A stretch of 64,000 nucleotides of DNA, taken from NCBI GenBank assembly GCA_023134145.1, contig JAGLUW010000031.1, forward strand, positions 62,001-126,000, read 5' to 3'. The stretch is from Sulfuriflexus sp. (GTDB lineage: Bacteria > Pseudomonadota > Gammaproteobacteria > AKS1). Numbering within the stretch: position 1 is the first letter of the stretch; the number at the start of each line of letters is the position of its first letter. Positions 35,357 through 44,927 of the stretch are shown here, piece by piece. The notes under the pieces are model-generated. The model was not told where the DNA came from. It worked only from the letters and a program-made list of their open reading frames with translations, and made no database searches. Position numbers and translations under genes: made by a program.

Positions 35357-36775
35357 TTACTTCGAAGAAAGTAGCAAGAATATATCTTGATTTAGATTTG
35401 GCGGTATTTCTCCTGAGTAGCACGCAGCCGATAGCCTATCAATAAGCACCTTAGCTGTTGAATGTCGGCTCTTCTCCCATGATATTAGCCAGCTGCTGAG
35501 TGTCATATTGTTTCCCCAGTTATACGTGTTCGCATATTTATTTAGAAGTTGATGCAGTTCATGTGGCGATTTTGCCGTTAGCGTTGCCGTTATTATATGT
35601 TTTCTTCTTTTTCGCAATTGTGAAAAATCACGTATCATTTTATTAGCGATAACAATTATTTTTGCTAAAATTATTATCGCTATAATAAGTAGGCTGGCTT
35701 TTAACCACGGCAATAATATTAGGCCGGTGATGGGTTTCCCTGTTGCAGTAATAATTCGACCACTCTCAACATCAAAGTATTTTAGAGTCAGTGCAGGGAA
35801 GTGATATATCCCGCTACTCGTAAATGAGATCGGCAGTCGGTGATGAATGCTTGTGTTCGAACTATTGTTTTTTTCGACATTTATTATATTCGAACTTGTT
35901 TCTCCGATGTGTATTGTGCTTTCTAATATATAGTTTTGCGGTAAATTAGGCAGAGTGCTTGGTAGAGCGGAGTCACTTGATATATTGACAGTGACAGTAT
36001 GGCTTTTGTCTGGGTTATCCGAACCGGTAGTAATATTACTCTCAATAATGATTTCACCAACAGGCATTAACGGAGGTATATATGAAGGTAGTTCTCTAAT
36101 ATTTAGTTGAATATTACTTGGGATAAACTTGCGTTGCACCTTGCCTTTAAGTCTGTAATTAACAGCGGGGAAAGTGATGTTTTTCTTGCCAGCCACCAAT
36201 GGATATATAAGCCACCCTGACGTTAGGCGATACATTCCACTACCGAGCTCTTCACGTACAGGTTCTAATTTAGATGACTCAAAGCCTTCTTCTATGAAGT
36301 CGTCGAGTTTTATATTTGCAAATTTTGAATGTGTTATTACATGCGCGGTCATAATAATCTGCTGACGTTGCCAAATCGAAGAGGAACTTATTGAGGAACT
36401 AAATTTTAATGTTTGTTTGTTCTCTTTGGCAGCAAGAATAGTAATAGGTACAGTCAAGCTCTTATGACGGCCGAGTGTTATGGGTGGGATATTGTCTTTC
36501 CCTATATTGTGAGGGTATAAGGCTATTTCTAATTCTTGTATTTTGATGTTATTTTCAGATTTATTCGAGCTTTCTATCACATAAACACCAAAATTTTCCT
36601 CGAGCCTTTCAATATTGATTGAGGCTAAGTTTTTATCAATGTTTTTTGCCGTGATGGTTATATGCAGTGGTTTGCCTATTTCCACAGTAGGATTATCCGC
36701 AATAATTCGCAAGCTGCTGTCGCTATAAGCGAAAGGGGCAATAAATAGAAGTATTAAAGAGATTAATTTTACCAT
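35357..36775 (-). CDS. batD: BatD family protein
   Basis: The 472-residue protein has a signal peptide (MVKLISLILLFIAPFAYSDS), several Ig-like beta domains, a membrane helix at about 358-380 (LKASLLIIAIIILAKIIVIAN) and a cytoplasmic tail. The pattern DNPTVEIGKPLHITITAKN and the repeat of beta sandwiches fit BatD (oxygen tolerance) proteins. It is the last gene of a MoxR/Bat cluster and overlaps the VWA-TPR stop by 7 bp. It converges on the partner-switch gene 3 bp away. Confidence 0.85.
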   Translation of the reverse strand: MVKLISLILLFIAPFAYSDSSLRIIADNPTVEIGKPLHITITAKNIDKNLASINIERLEENFGVYVIESSNKSENNIKIQELEIALYPHNIGKDNIPPITLGRHKSLTVPITILAAKENKQTLKFSSSISSSSIWQRQQIIMTAHVITHSKFANIKLDDFIEEGFESSKLEPVREELGSGMYRLTSGWLIYPLVAGKKNITFPAVNYRLKGKVQRKFIPSNIQLNIRELPSYIPPLMPVGEIIIESNITTGSDNPDKSHTVTVNISSDSALPSTLPNLPQNYILESTIHIGETSSNIINVEKNNSSNTSIHHRLPISFTSSGIYHFPALTLKYFDVESGRIITATGKPITGLILLPWLKASLLIIAIIILAKIIVIANKMIRDFSQLRKRRKHIITATLTAKSPHELHQLLNKYANTYNWGNNMTLSSWLISWEKSRHSTAKVLIDRLSAACYSGEIPPNLNQDIFLLLSSK

Positions 36776-38616
36776 GGTCGAATCCCCGGTATCTTATCCG
36801 GTTCATCGAGTGGCGCGGGGTAGCCTTCTTCCAGTTCAAAAATACGTCGCCATAACGCGGGCTGGTTATCATAAAGCTTATTTAGCTGATTATTTAATGA
36901 GGCTGTAGATAAAGCTGTACCTGTATTTTCCGTTGTTTCTGTTGTATTTGCATTCGACTTTTCTGCAAATGCGAGCCCTTTAATAATAATAAACTCTGGA
37001 ATATCTAGGGAAGAGTCAGCGGCATTATGTTGGGTGTTCTTGGTGCTGGATTCACTATCATCAAGAGAGACATTGTTGTTTTCATTGAGTTCAACATTAT
37101 CTGCTACAGGCGCAGTGCGTGGGCCTCGACCTGCGCGTGATGTGATAGCTAAAACTTTTTTCCGTTCTTCTACAGCAAGCAATGCTTTCTGCGTATAAGC
37201 GATATTATTCTGACTTGCCTTATGTTGAGGATGATAGAGCAGGGCACCTTGGTAGCTTGTTATTGCTGTCTTGAAATTACCAGTTTGGAAATAGCTATTA
37301 CCCAAGTTATATAATGCATTTCTATATTCAATATTTGATTGAGCAAGTAATGCGGATTGTTCAAATAACCGAATAGCCCGAGGGTAGTCGGCCATTCGGT
37401 AGGTGGCAATGGCTTCACCATAACGCCCTGAAAAATTATTGATGGATGCGTATAACTGGCGCGCCTTAAGAAAGTCCTCGTCTATTATCGCCTGATAGGC
37501 TTCTTTAAGTGTATCTTTCTGGTTAGCAGATACATCAGTGCTAATAAATGAGCCTAGTAGTAAGAAAATAATAATAATCGAAGATACTTTAGCAGGAATA
37601 TTTATAAGTAATTTATAAGGCGACATACTAATAATTAATAATAATATTGCCGGCAATAAAAAGTATAAGAATAATTCATTCCAATTGGTTTGTTGCGAGA
37701 CATTATTAGCCGAGGAAGAATTTGAATATTTTATTTTCTCAATGAGCGTGTTGATTCCTGAATTGTTATCAACAGCGCGAGATAAATAACCACCGGTGCT
37801 GTCACTCAATTCTCGGTGAACAGAGGTTTTGGGGCGACTAATCACGGGGCGGCCTGCTATATTTAACCATCCATCTTTGAATGCGGGGATGGCTTCACCC
37901 TCATTGCTGGCGATCAACAAGGTATAAATAGTTATCTTTTTTTCATTGAATGCGGATGAAATTTTAGCGAGAGACTTATTTTCAGCATCATCTGTATCTG
38001 TGTCAGTAATATGTAGAATATACTTTTCATCACTTTGGTTAGGTGCGTTCTTATTAGTCAATTCTTTGCTAGCAAGTTCAAGGGCTAGAGAAGGTCGAGT
38101 ACCTTGGCTTGGCGGCGCAAGCAGCTCTAGGTTGCGAAGGTAGAATTGCAGTGCCTCTTTGTCATGAGTGATTGGCACATAAAGATGAGGTTTTGCTGCA
38201 TAAACAATCAGTCCAATACGACTGTCTTGTAGTGCGTTAACAAGGTAGTTAATTTTTTGGTGCGCCTTCCTGATGCGACTAGGGTTAATGTCAGAGGCTT
38301 GCATTGATTGTGAAATATCGAGTACCAGCATAATATTCTTGCTACTTGGTGATGATGCGCCAGAAACATCTTCGGCAATGCGTGGTCCGGCAGCAGCAAT
38401 CGCGAATAAAAACCAAGCTAACCAATATGCAATATTACGGATTAATGAATAATTAATATGGTTACTATTGTGTTGCACAATGACCCATGGCTGCAATTCT
38501 GCGTGGGCATATTGATTAAGATGATTTCGCTGGAGAAGTTTTCGCAGTAAAATAATAATTATTGGTTGCAAGCCAATCAATAACAACCAAGGTGTATGCC
38601 AATCTATCATTGTCAT
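36769..38616 (-). CDS. VWA domain protein with TPR repeats (BatB/BatC fusion type)
   Basis: The 615-residue protein has membrane helices near the N-terminus (about 8-24, 60-75). A von Willebrand A domain has the MIDAS motif LVLDISQSMQAS (about 96-107). Two helices follow near 310-355, then TPR repeats (about 390-470; YGEAIATYRMADYPRAIRLF, YNLGNSYFQTGNFKTAITSY) and a low-complexity Asn/Thr/Ser-rich tail. BatB and BatC are separate in some species; here they are one chain. It overlaps batA by 4 bp. The cluster is thought to act in envelope stress or assembly of periplasmic complexes. Confidence 0.9.
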   Translation of the reverse strand: MTMIDWHTPWLLLIGLQPIIIILLRKLLQRNHLNQYAHAELQPWVIVQHNSNHINYSLIRNIAYWLAWFLFAIAAAGPRIAEDVSGASSPSSKNIMLVLDISQSMQASDINPSRIRKAHQKINYLVNALQDSRIGLIVYAAKPHLYVPITHDKEALQFYLRNLELLAPPSQGTRPSLALELASKELTNKNAPNQSDEKYILHITDTDTDDAENKSLAKISSAFNEKKITIYTLLIASNEGEAIPAFKDGWLNIAGRPVISRPKTSVHRELSDSTGGYLSRAVDNNSGINTLIEKIKYSNSSSANNVSQQTNWNELFLYFLLPAILLLIISMSPYKLLINIPAKVSSIIIIFLLLGSFISTDVSANQKDTLKEAYQAIIDEDFLKARQLYASINNFSGRYGEAIATYRMADYPRAIRLFEQSALLAQSNIEYRNALYNLGNSYFQTGNFKTAITSYQGALLYHPQHKASQNNIAYTQKALLAVEERKKVLAITSRAGRGPRTAPVADNVELNENNNVSLDDSESSTKNTQHNAADSSLDIPEFIIIKGLAFAEKSNANTTETTENTGTALSTASLNNQLNKLYDNQPALWRRIFELEEGYPAPLDEPDKIPGIRPW

Positions 38617-39638
38617 GATAAACCTTTTTGCGTAACAGCTCGCAATTGGTACAAGCTAAGAAGCATTAATGCCAAGAGCAATGGCCACTGATGTAGGCTT
38701 TTTCGGTAGAAGCGGTCTTCAATTTTTTGTTGATTGGTTTTCTGTTTTTCAATATTAGCAATAGCAGACTGTAAGGATTGACTATCTCCAGCTAAGTAAG
38801 ATTCGGCACCTGTAATGCTGGCCATTTTTTTTAATAGTTCTCGATCTGCTGGATGGTAAACGAGGCCTGTAGTGCGCTGCTCTTCTGCATCGTATGTATT
38901 TGCACCTACTGCAACGGTATAAAGTGGCAATTTTGCATCGGCCGCTATGTTTGCTGCTTGTATTGGTGTTATTGAGCCGACGGGTAATGCCGCATCAGTT
39001 AGTAACACCATAATTTGATGGCGATCTGCTTTTTTACGAATTTGCTTTACGGCAAGTGCAACAGCATCACCTGGAGCGCTACTTCTTCCTGCTATTCCTG
39101 GGCGCAGACGCAACAACATAGATTGTAATAAGTATGTGTCATTGGTTAGAGGTACTAGCACATGTGCTGTATCAGCAAAGGCAATAATGGAAACGCGATC
39201 ACCTTTCAGGTTTTTAATGAAATTATTCAATGTAGAACGAATAACATTCATGCGGTCTATACGTTTATCGTTGAGTATGTAGTCTTTTAGAATCATACTG
39301 ACCGAGGTGTCAACAATAAAAATAATGTCGCGTTGTCTTGGTGGATCAGGAAGTTTACTGCCAATTTGTACCGGCCCAGCTAAAGCGAGCATTAATAATG
39401 AAAGCAGTAACCAATAGAATATAGTTTTTGAATAGGAGTTAAATGATTTTTTATTTTTAGTTGGCACTAATAATTTATAAAGAGGGTGGCGTACACGCGT
39501 ACTTGAGCCGGATAAGCCGTCAATTAGTGATGAGCCTGTATCTATGTTGCTATACTGGCGTATAAGCATAAATAGAATAGGTAATATGAGAATTACCCAT
39601 AACCAAATAGGCTGATTTAATTCAATGTTATCAATCAT
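38613..39638 (-). CDS. batA: BatA-type VWA domain protein
   Basis: The 341-residue protein has membrane helices at about 11-27 and 70-88, then a VWA domain with the MIDAS motif FIVDTSVSM (about 106-114) and LTDAALPVGS. A C-terminal helix (about 318-335: HQWPLLLALMLLSLYQL) closes it. The helix-VWA-helix layout is that of BatA. It overlaps both neighbours (8 bp with the DUF4381 gene, 4 bp with VWA-TPR), so the operon is tightly coupled. Confidence 0.9.
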   Translation of the reverse strand: MIDNIELNQPIWLWVILILPILFMLIRQYSNIDTGSSLIDGLSGSSTRVRHPLYKLLVPTKNKKSFNSYSKTIFYWLLLSLLMLALAGPVQIGSKLPDPPRQRDIIFIVDTSVSMILKDYILNDKRIDRMNVIRSTLNNFIKNLKGDRVSIIAFADTAHVLVPLTNDTYLLQSMLLRLRPGIAGRSSAPGDAVALAVKQIRKKADRHQIMVLLTDAALPVGSITPIQAANIAADAKLPLYTVAVGANTYDAEEQRTTGLVYHPADRELLKKMASITGAESYLAGDSQSLQSAIANIEKQKTNQQKIEDRFYRKSLHQWPLLLALMLLSLYQLRAVTQKGLS

Positions 39639-40077
39639 GCTTGCGCCTTGAACTTACTGTCCATGACTTTGCATGAGCGATGAGCTCAAGCATTTCTGGT
39701 TGGCCGACCTCATGCAAGGTATATCTATAATTAGATAGTTGTGTAATAAATTTTTGCCAATCTTGATTTTGTGTTTCCGTGGTATCTACCTTAATAATAG
39801 AAAGTCGGTTGGTGTTGTGTGCGGCGTTCAGAATCTCGGCAAGTTTATAAGCTGCTTGCTTAGGCGTGATATTGGAAGATTTTAATCTCTTACCTAAAAG
39901 TAAAATAAGAATTTTATATTTAAAACCAGAACGATGTAGTTTAAATAAAACCACCACAACAGCTAAACTAATCGTGGCAGCGGCAATAAATACGGAGCTG
40001 TAGTTAATCGATTCAGGCGGAATAACGGGTCCGATGATATCGAGGAGTTGATTGGTTGTTGTGTTAGTGGCATCCAT
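39631..40077 (-). CDS. DUF4381 family protein
   Basis: This 148-residue protein has one membrane helix (about 27-46: SSVFIAAATISLAVVVVLFKL) after a short N-terminus and a helical cytoplasmic tail with KQAAYKLAEILNAAHNT and DWQKFITQLSNYRYT. It has the size and position (between DUF58 and BatA) of the DUF4381 proteins common in gammaproteobacterial MoxR/Bat clusters. Its molecular role is not known. Confidence 0.82.
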   Translation of the reverse strand: MDATNTTTNQLLDIIGPVIPPESINYSSVFIAAATISLAVVVVLFKLHRSGFKYKILILLLGKRLKSSNITPKQAAYKLAEILNAAHNTNRLSIIKVDTTETQNQDWQKFITQLSNYRYTLHEVGQPEMLELIAHAKSWTVSSRRKHD

Positions 40078-40079
40078 GA

Positions 40080-41033
40080 TTATGATATGAATCTTTCTAT
40101 GGCATCTAGCTCAGCATCAATTTCTGTATAGCTAATATTAAATTGAGAAAAAGCAGTTCTTATTGCTTCAAAATGCACATCTGATCGTTGTTGGAATTGA
40201 CCTTGAATAATATTTTCATGGTCGCCAAGATAAATGTCTTCGTTTGCTTCTGGGTTAACAATGTTGATACCCGTATTGGCCGGTAATTTTCGCTCCAATT
40301 TATCATGTACATTAATCGCATGCACTTGGTGTTCTTCTGAGAGCTGCAACAACACAGGATGAGTGGTGCTGGTTAAATCATGAAAGTCACTAATAAGATA
40401 AATAACTGAGCCACGTACTAGCATGTTTAAAAGTAAACGAAGAGTGTGGTCGAGTGAGAGTTCATTCGCTTCATCGTTAATTGGTGGGCATGGTGAATTG
40501 GTTTGGCTAAGAAGCGCATAGATACCGGCTTCACCATTGGTTTCAGGTACCCATTCCGTTGTTTCATTTAATACCACGCCACCAATAGGCGCATTTTGTT
40601 GTTTCGCTCGAAAGGCCAGATAGGTTGAAATACGAGCAGCTTGGGTAACCTTTAGTCGGGTTCTACTACCAAAGCGCATAGATTGACGACGATCAACGAG
40701 AATAAAAACAGAAGGTCGGCGTTCTTCTCGGAACACCTTCATATAAAATTCATTACTACGTGCTGATAAACGCCAATTCATGAAGCGCATTTCATCGCCG
40801 CTTTGATAAGGGCGGCTTTCTTCATAATCAAGACCATAACCACGATAGACTGAACGCATGTCACCGTACTGACGATGCTCCACTTCATGGTAATGCGGCA
40901 TTTTATCCGCGGGTATTTCTGCAAGGTGGCGAAGTTTTTCGATACTGATTTTATCGAGCAGTGGCGTATTGATAGCGGCACTTGGTAAATGCAGCACCGT
41001 ATTGACGAACTTATGGAGTGTGTTGAACAACAA
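40080..41033 (-). CDS. DUF58 domain protein
   Basis: The 317-residue protein has the DUF58 signature: GDMRSVYRGYGLDYEESRPYQSGDEMRFMNWRLSARSN, with the invariant region about residues 58-95, then VFREERRPSVFILVDRRQSMRFG. The latter is a degenerate VWA-type motif (DRRQS instead of DxSxS). It lies directly downstream of moxR; the MoxR-DUF58 pair is highly conserved across bacteria. Confidence 0.92.
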   Translation of the reverse strand: MLFNTLHKFVNTVLHLPSAAINTPLLDKISIEKLRHLAEIPADKMPHYHEVEHRQYGDMRSVYRGYGLDYEESRPYQSGDEMRFMNWRLSARSNEFYMKVFREERRPSVFILVDRRQSMRFGSRTRLKVTQAARISTYLAFRAKQQNAPIGGVVLNETTEWVPETNGEAGIYALLSQTNSPCPPINDEANELSLDHTLRLLLNMLVRGSVIYLISDFHDLTSTTHPVLLQLSEEHQVHAINVHDKLERKLPANTGINIVNPEANEDIYLGDHENIIQGQFQQRSDVHFEAIRTAFSQFNISYTEIDAELDAIERFIS

Positions 41034-41046
41034 TCACATCCTCCCT

Positions 41047-42027
41047 TTAAGGTACAGGGATGTGTTCCAATATGCGGTTGATAATATCATCCTTGCTTAC
41101 ATTGGCGGCACGCGCGGCATAACCAGGAATAATACGGTGGCGTAATACATCAGGTGCTATCTCGATGATGTCATCAGGTATGACATGATCTCGTTTTGCA
41201 AGATAGGCCAGCGCAGATGAAGAACGTAACAATGCGATAGAGGCACGAGGAGATGCACCGGCAATAAGATAATCTTTCCATTCAGGATCGATAGTTTCTA
41301 ATTTACGTGTCGCGGCAACGATGTCAATAATATAACGTTCAAGTTTGTCATCGATATAAATTTCAGCCGCTTCTCTGCGTGCGCTAAGAACAGTTTCAGG
41401 TTTAATGGGACTCGTATCTGATGGTTTATCTTCACCAAAGTGCTGTTGTTGATCTCGCTGTAAAATAGTGAGTTCTTCTTCGGCAGTTGGATAGTCCAAT
41501 GTCACATGGAGTAAGAAACGATCTAGTTGAGCTTCAGGTAGAGGATAAGTACCGGCTTGCTCAAGTGGATTTTGAGTCGCCATAACAATAAATAAATCAG
41601 ATAAAGCATGCGTTTCACCACCAATGGTAACTTGATGTTCTTGCATGGCTTCAAGTAATGCGGATTGCACTTTAGGTGGCGCACGATTAATTTCATCGGC
41701 AAGAATTATTTCATGAAAGATTGGACCTTTGATAAATCGAAACGAACCTTGCTTAGGATCAAAAACCTCGGTGCCCGTTAAATCACCTGGCATTAAATCA
41801 GGTGTAAATTGAATACGCTGAAACTCGGCATGCACGCCACTTGCTAAAGCATTGACGGCAGTGGTTTTAGCAAGCCCTGGCGCGCCTTCAAGCAATATAT
41901 GACCACCGGTTAATAGACCGACCATGAGTCTATCCAGTAATTTGGATTGTCCAACAATTGTATTTTGCATATGTTGACGAAGTGAGAGGAATTTATTTTG
42001 GATACTCAATGTGTATTCCTTGTTCAT
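41047..42027 (-). CDS. moxR: MoxR-family AAA+ ATPase
   Basis: The 326-residue ATPase has Walker A LEGAPGLAKTTAVNAL, Walker B IILADEINRAPPKVQ, sensor 1 VMATQNPLEQAGTYPLPEAQLDRF (with the arginine finger) and sensor 2 GASPRASIALLRSSSALA. MoxR proteins act as chaperones with VWA proteins, here the four genes downstream. The ATG at 42027 is preferred; the frame opens with a TTG at 42045. It heads the operon moxR-DUF58-DUF4381-batA-VWA/TPR-batD. Confidence 0.94.
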   Translation of the reverse strand: MNKEYTLSIQNKFLSLRQHMQNTIVGQSKLLDRLMVGLLTGGHILLEGAPGLAKTTAVNALASGVHAEFQRIQFTPDLMPGDLTGTEVFDPKQGSFRFIKGPIFHEIILADEINRAPPKVQSALLEAMQEHQVTIGGETHALSDLFIVMATQNPLEQAGTYPLPEAQLDRFLLHVTLDYPTAEEELTILQRDQQQHFGEDKPSDTSPIKPETVLSARREAAEIYIDDKLERYIIDIVAATRKLETIDPEWKDYLIAGASPRASIALLRSSSALAYLAKRDHVIPDDIIEIAPDVLRHRIIPGYAARAANVSKDDIINRILEHIPVP

Positions 42028-42158
42028 TTTTATTTCTGCTAACAATCGTAATTGTAAGGGTATAGATTATGGCCGTTAATAGATAAGAATATTATTCTTC
42101 AATATAGGCATAATTCTAGCAGAATTATCTATAAATCGTTATGAAATAATGGGATATT

Positions 42159-44690
42159 TTAGAGTAGTGCATTCAAGTCGTATGAGTCGACCCACTTGTA
42201 TAATTCATCTTTGGGTAGTGGCCTAGCAATGTAGAAGCCTTGAGCAGAATCACATTTTAGTTGTTGTAGTCGCAACAACGTTTCAGAGTCTTCAACGCCT
42301 TCAGCAATGACTAACATGCCTAAGTTGTGTGCTAGTTCAATGGTTGAACGGACAATAATAAGATCGTTAGGATCTTTCAGCATATCGATAACGAATGACT
42401 TATCGATTTTCAATGTGTTGACTGGTAGTAACTTGAGGTAGGCAAGTGATGAGAATCCGGTGCCATAGTCATCAATCTCAAGACTAATACCCCTTTCATC
42501 AAGTTGTTCTAGAACTTCACGTGCCCGAGTGGGATCTTTCATTACCGCACTTTCAGTTATTTCAAAGCTTAATGCTTCGGGAAGTAATTTATTTTTTTCA
42601 ATAACACTCTCAATTAAATGAGGTAGCTTAGGATCTTGTAAATTCCATGCAGAAAGGTTTATTGATACACCAAGGTCGATTTTATTCTTTTGCCATTGAG
42701 CACAGTCACAGATTGCTTGTTCTATTACCCAAGTAGTGAGGTTTCCAATTAAGCCAGATTGCTCAGCCATTCGAATAATAAATTCTGGTGAGATGAATCC
42801 TTGTTGGGGATGATGCCAACGTAAGAGTGCTTCAACACTAACAATTTTTTTGTTAAACAGATCAATCTTAGGTTGGTAATACAGTTTCAGTTGCCCAGTT
42901 TGATTATTTAACTCTTCACGAAAATCACCTAGTAGAGAAAGATTGTCAACACTCATCTTGTCCATTTTGGAATTGAACAGGGCATTATCTAAATTATTTT
43001 GTTTTGCCGAATACATGGCTATATCGGCATATCTAACCAAGGTGTCAGAGTCGAGACCGTCTTCTGGATACATTGAGATGCCGATACTTGCACCAATGTA
43101 TAGGTTCTGATTATCGATAACTAATACTTCATTGATGGCAGCAGATATTTTTTTAGAAAATTGTGTGGCTTGTGCGGCTTCAGTGTCTGAAATAATTAAT
43201 GCAAATTCATCTCCACCTAAACGCGCGACCGTATCTGATTTTCTCAGGCAGCGTCGAAGCCGAGTGCTAATCTCATTTAGTACACGGTCGCCAACTTGAT
43301 GACCAAGTGTGTCATTAATTTCTTTGAAACGATCTAGATCAATTAGCATGAATGCCAGCGAGCTGTCGTTTCTATCTGAATACTGTATGGCATGTTCAAG
43401 TCTATCTTGCAATAAAGCACGGTTTGGCAAGCCAGTTAAGTTATCGTGTAAAGCTTGGTGTTCTAGAGCGTGTTGCCGCTGCTCAATAATTTCTCGCATT
43501 CGATTGTATGCGGAAACAAGGTTATAGATTTCTCTACTGCCACGGCGGGGCAAAATAAATTCTTCGCCATGACTTTCTTTACTGAAAGAATCTGAGATGC
43601 GAGCAATTGGTCGGAGGACGAGTCTATTTAAAATGATATAAATAGTAATAACAAAAGCAAGCGCTAAAGCTGATAAGACAAATAGTTCTATATTTACTTT
43701 ATAGGCGGCATCTTTAACGGCTGCTGAGTTTCTTGTTGACCAGTCAGATATACCTGTATCTAACTTCTCAAGTACATTGATGGCCTGATTATAAATAGGA
43801 CGGATGTTGGTTGAGGTAAAGTGAATATCTGCTCGCCAAATGGTGGCGGCACGCAGGGTTTGGAAACGCTTAAAGTGAGTAATCCAGTCATCTAGGTTTT
43901 CAGCCATGACTTCTAATGCTTGTTCTACATCAAGATCATAGTCATCATTATTTGAAGCATTAATTAAGGTCGTAATTTTTTTGCTAATTTGCTTATGAAT
44001 AAGAGTGACATCTTGTTCTTGTTCAATTTGGTCAATTTTGTTCAGGCCTGCAAAACGTAGTAACACGGCACGAAAATTTAATATCATTATTCGCCAAGCA
44101 TCACGTATTGAGGTTAAATCATTTAGGAATGCAAACTTCTTATTATCGAGTTCTTCTAAGTTTCCCATGTCATGCAAGATAAGTTCAACTGATGAGGTGA
44201 ATAGCACATTACTGTTGAGCATATCTCTATTCATAATTGTTAGAACAGGATATATCCATTGTGGATCTTGGCGTAATACAAGTAATTCAAGAATGTTTTG
44301 GTTCATCAGTTCGGTATGTGAACTCAGCTCGTTAATAAGAGGTGATAAGCCTGTTTCTTCTAGGTTAGGTATGGAGCTCAACTTTTTTAATTTCCGAAGC
44401 GCATCGGCAAGATATTCTTTTATGTCAGCATTCCTTTCATCTGTCGGGCTGAGTAAAAGTTCATCCAGTAAGGTATTGGCTGTGGCAACGTCGCGTCGAA
44501 TACTAAAGACAAGGTTGGAAACTGTTTCTTGTAGTTGTAAGGCCTTTGTATTTTGAGCAGTTACATCAAGAACATGTAAGCTCGAAAAAATAGTGACTGT
44601 AATAATCACCAGTGAAAAGAATGCTGAGATCAGTAAATAACTTCGGCGTAAGCCATGGCGGTATGATTCTGGAGGAGCATTTTTATTCAT
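42159..44690 (-). CDS. Membrane GGDEF-EAL protein with large periplasmic sensor
   Basis: The 843-residue protein has a membrane helix (about 17-38), a long helical periplasmic sensor (about 40-335), a second helix (about 337-357), HAMP (about 355-410), GGDEF (about 420-580) and EAL (about 595-840). GGDEF is intact (ARLGGDEFALII). EAL motifs are EALLRW, FEITESAVM, EIDDYGTGFSSL, TLKIDKSFVIDM and VIAEGVED, so degradation of c-di-GMP is also plausible. Together with the REC-GGDEF-EAL protein at 27.4 kb and Orn it points to active c-di-GMP signalling. It follows moxR on the same strand, across a 113-bp gap. Confidence 0.94.
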   Translation of the reverse strand: MNKNAPPESYRHGLRRSYLLISAFFSLVIITVTIFSSLHVLDVTAQNTKALQLQETVSNLVFSIRRDVATANTLLDELLLSPTDERNADIKEYLADALRKLKKLSSIPNLEETGLSPLINELSSHTELMNQNILELLVLRQDPQWIYPVLTIMNRDMLNSNVLFTSSVELILHDMGNLEELDNKKFAFLNDLTSIRDAWRIMILNFRAVLLRFAGLNKIDQIEQEQDVTLIHKQISKKITTLINASNNDDYDLDVEQALEVMAENLDDWITHFKRFQTLRAATIWRADIHFTSTNIRPIYNQAINVLEKLDTGISDWSTRNSAAVKDAAYKVNIELFVLSALALAFVITIYIILNRLVLRPIARISDSFSKESHGEEFILPRRGSREIYNLVSAYNRMREIIEQRQHALEHQALHDNLTGLPNRALLQDRLEHAIQYSDRNDSSLAFMLIDLDRFKEINDTLGHQVGDRVLNEISTRLRRCLRKSDTVARLGGDEFALIISDTEAAQATQFSKKISAAINEVLVIDNQNLYIGASIGISMYPEDGLDSDTLVRYADIAMYSAKQNNLDNALFNSKMDKMSVDNLSLLGDFREELNNQTGQLKLYYQPKIDLFNKKIVSVEALLRWHHPQQGFISPEFIIRMAEQSGLIGNLTTWVIEQAICDCAQWQKNKIDLGVSINLSAWNLQDPKLPHLIESVIEKNKLLPEALSFEITESAVMKDPTRAREVLEQLDERGISLEIDDYGTGFSSLAYLKLLPVNTLKIDKSFVIDMLKDPNDLIIVRSTIELAHNLGMLVIAEGVEDSETLLRLQQLKCDSAQGFYIARPLPKDELYKWVDSYDLNALL

Positions 44691-44805
44691 GATCTTTTAC
44701 ACGCACAGAGTGAGGGGTATTAGTTAATAAGCAGAGTGCATTAATCACACAGTGGGGTTTATTATTAATGCTAATCATTACAGTGAGTTATCTTTTCCCT
44801 TCGTC

Positions 44806-44833
44806 TTGCGATAATAAACCTGTGCGGTAAAAT
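44806..44833 (+). promoter_or_regulatory. Candidate sigma-70 promoter of the fatty-acid hydroxylase-family gene
   Basis: TTGCGA (44806-44811) and TAAAAT (44828-44833) are 16 bp apart, 95 bp before the ATG, in the 237-bp divergent gap with the GGDEF-EAL gene. Confidence 0.35.
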
Positions 44834-44927
44834 ATAGCCCAAATTAAACGCTTTGCTATCAAATTTTCATAATTTCAGTATAGCATGTGATTAATTGTAA
44901 GCTGGTGAAATTAAAGAGGATAAATGG

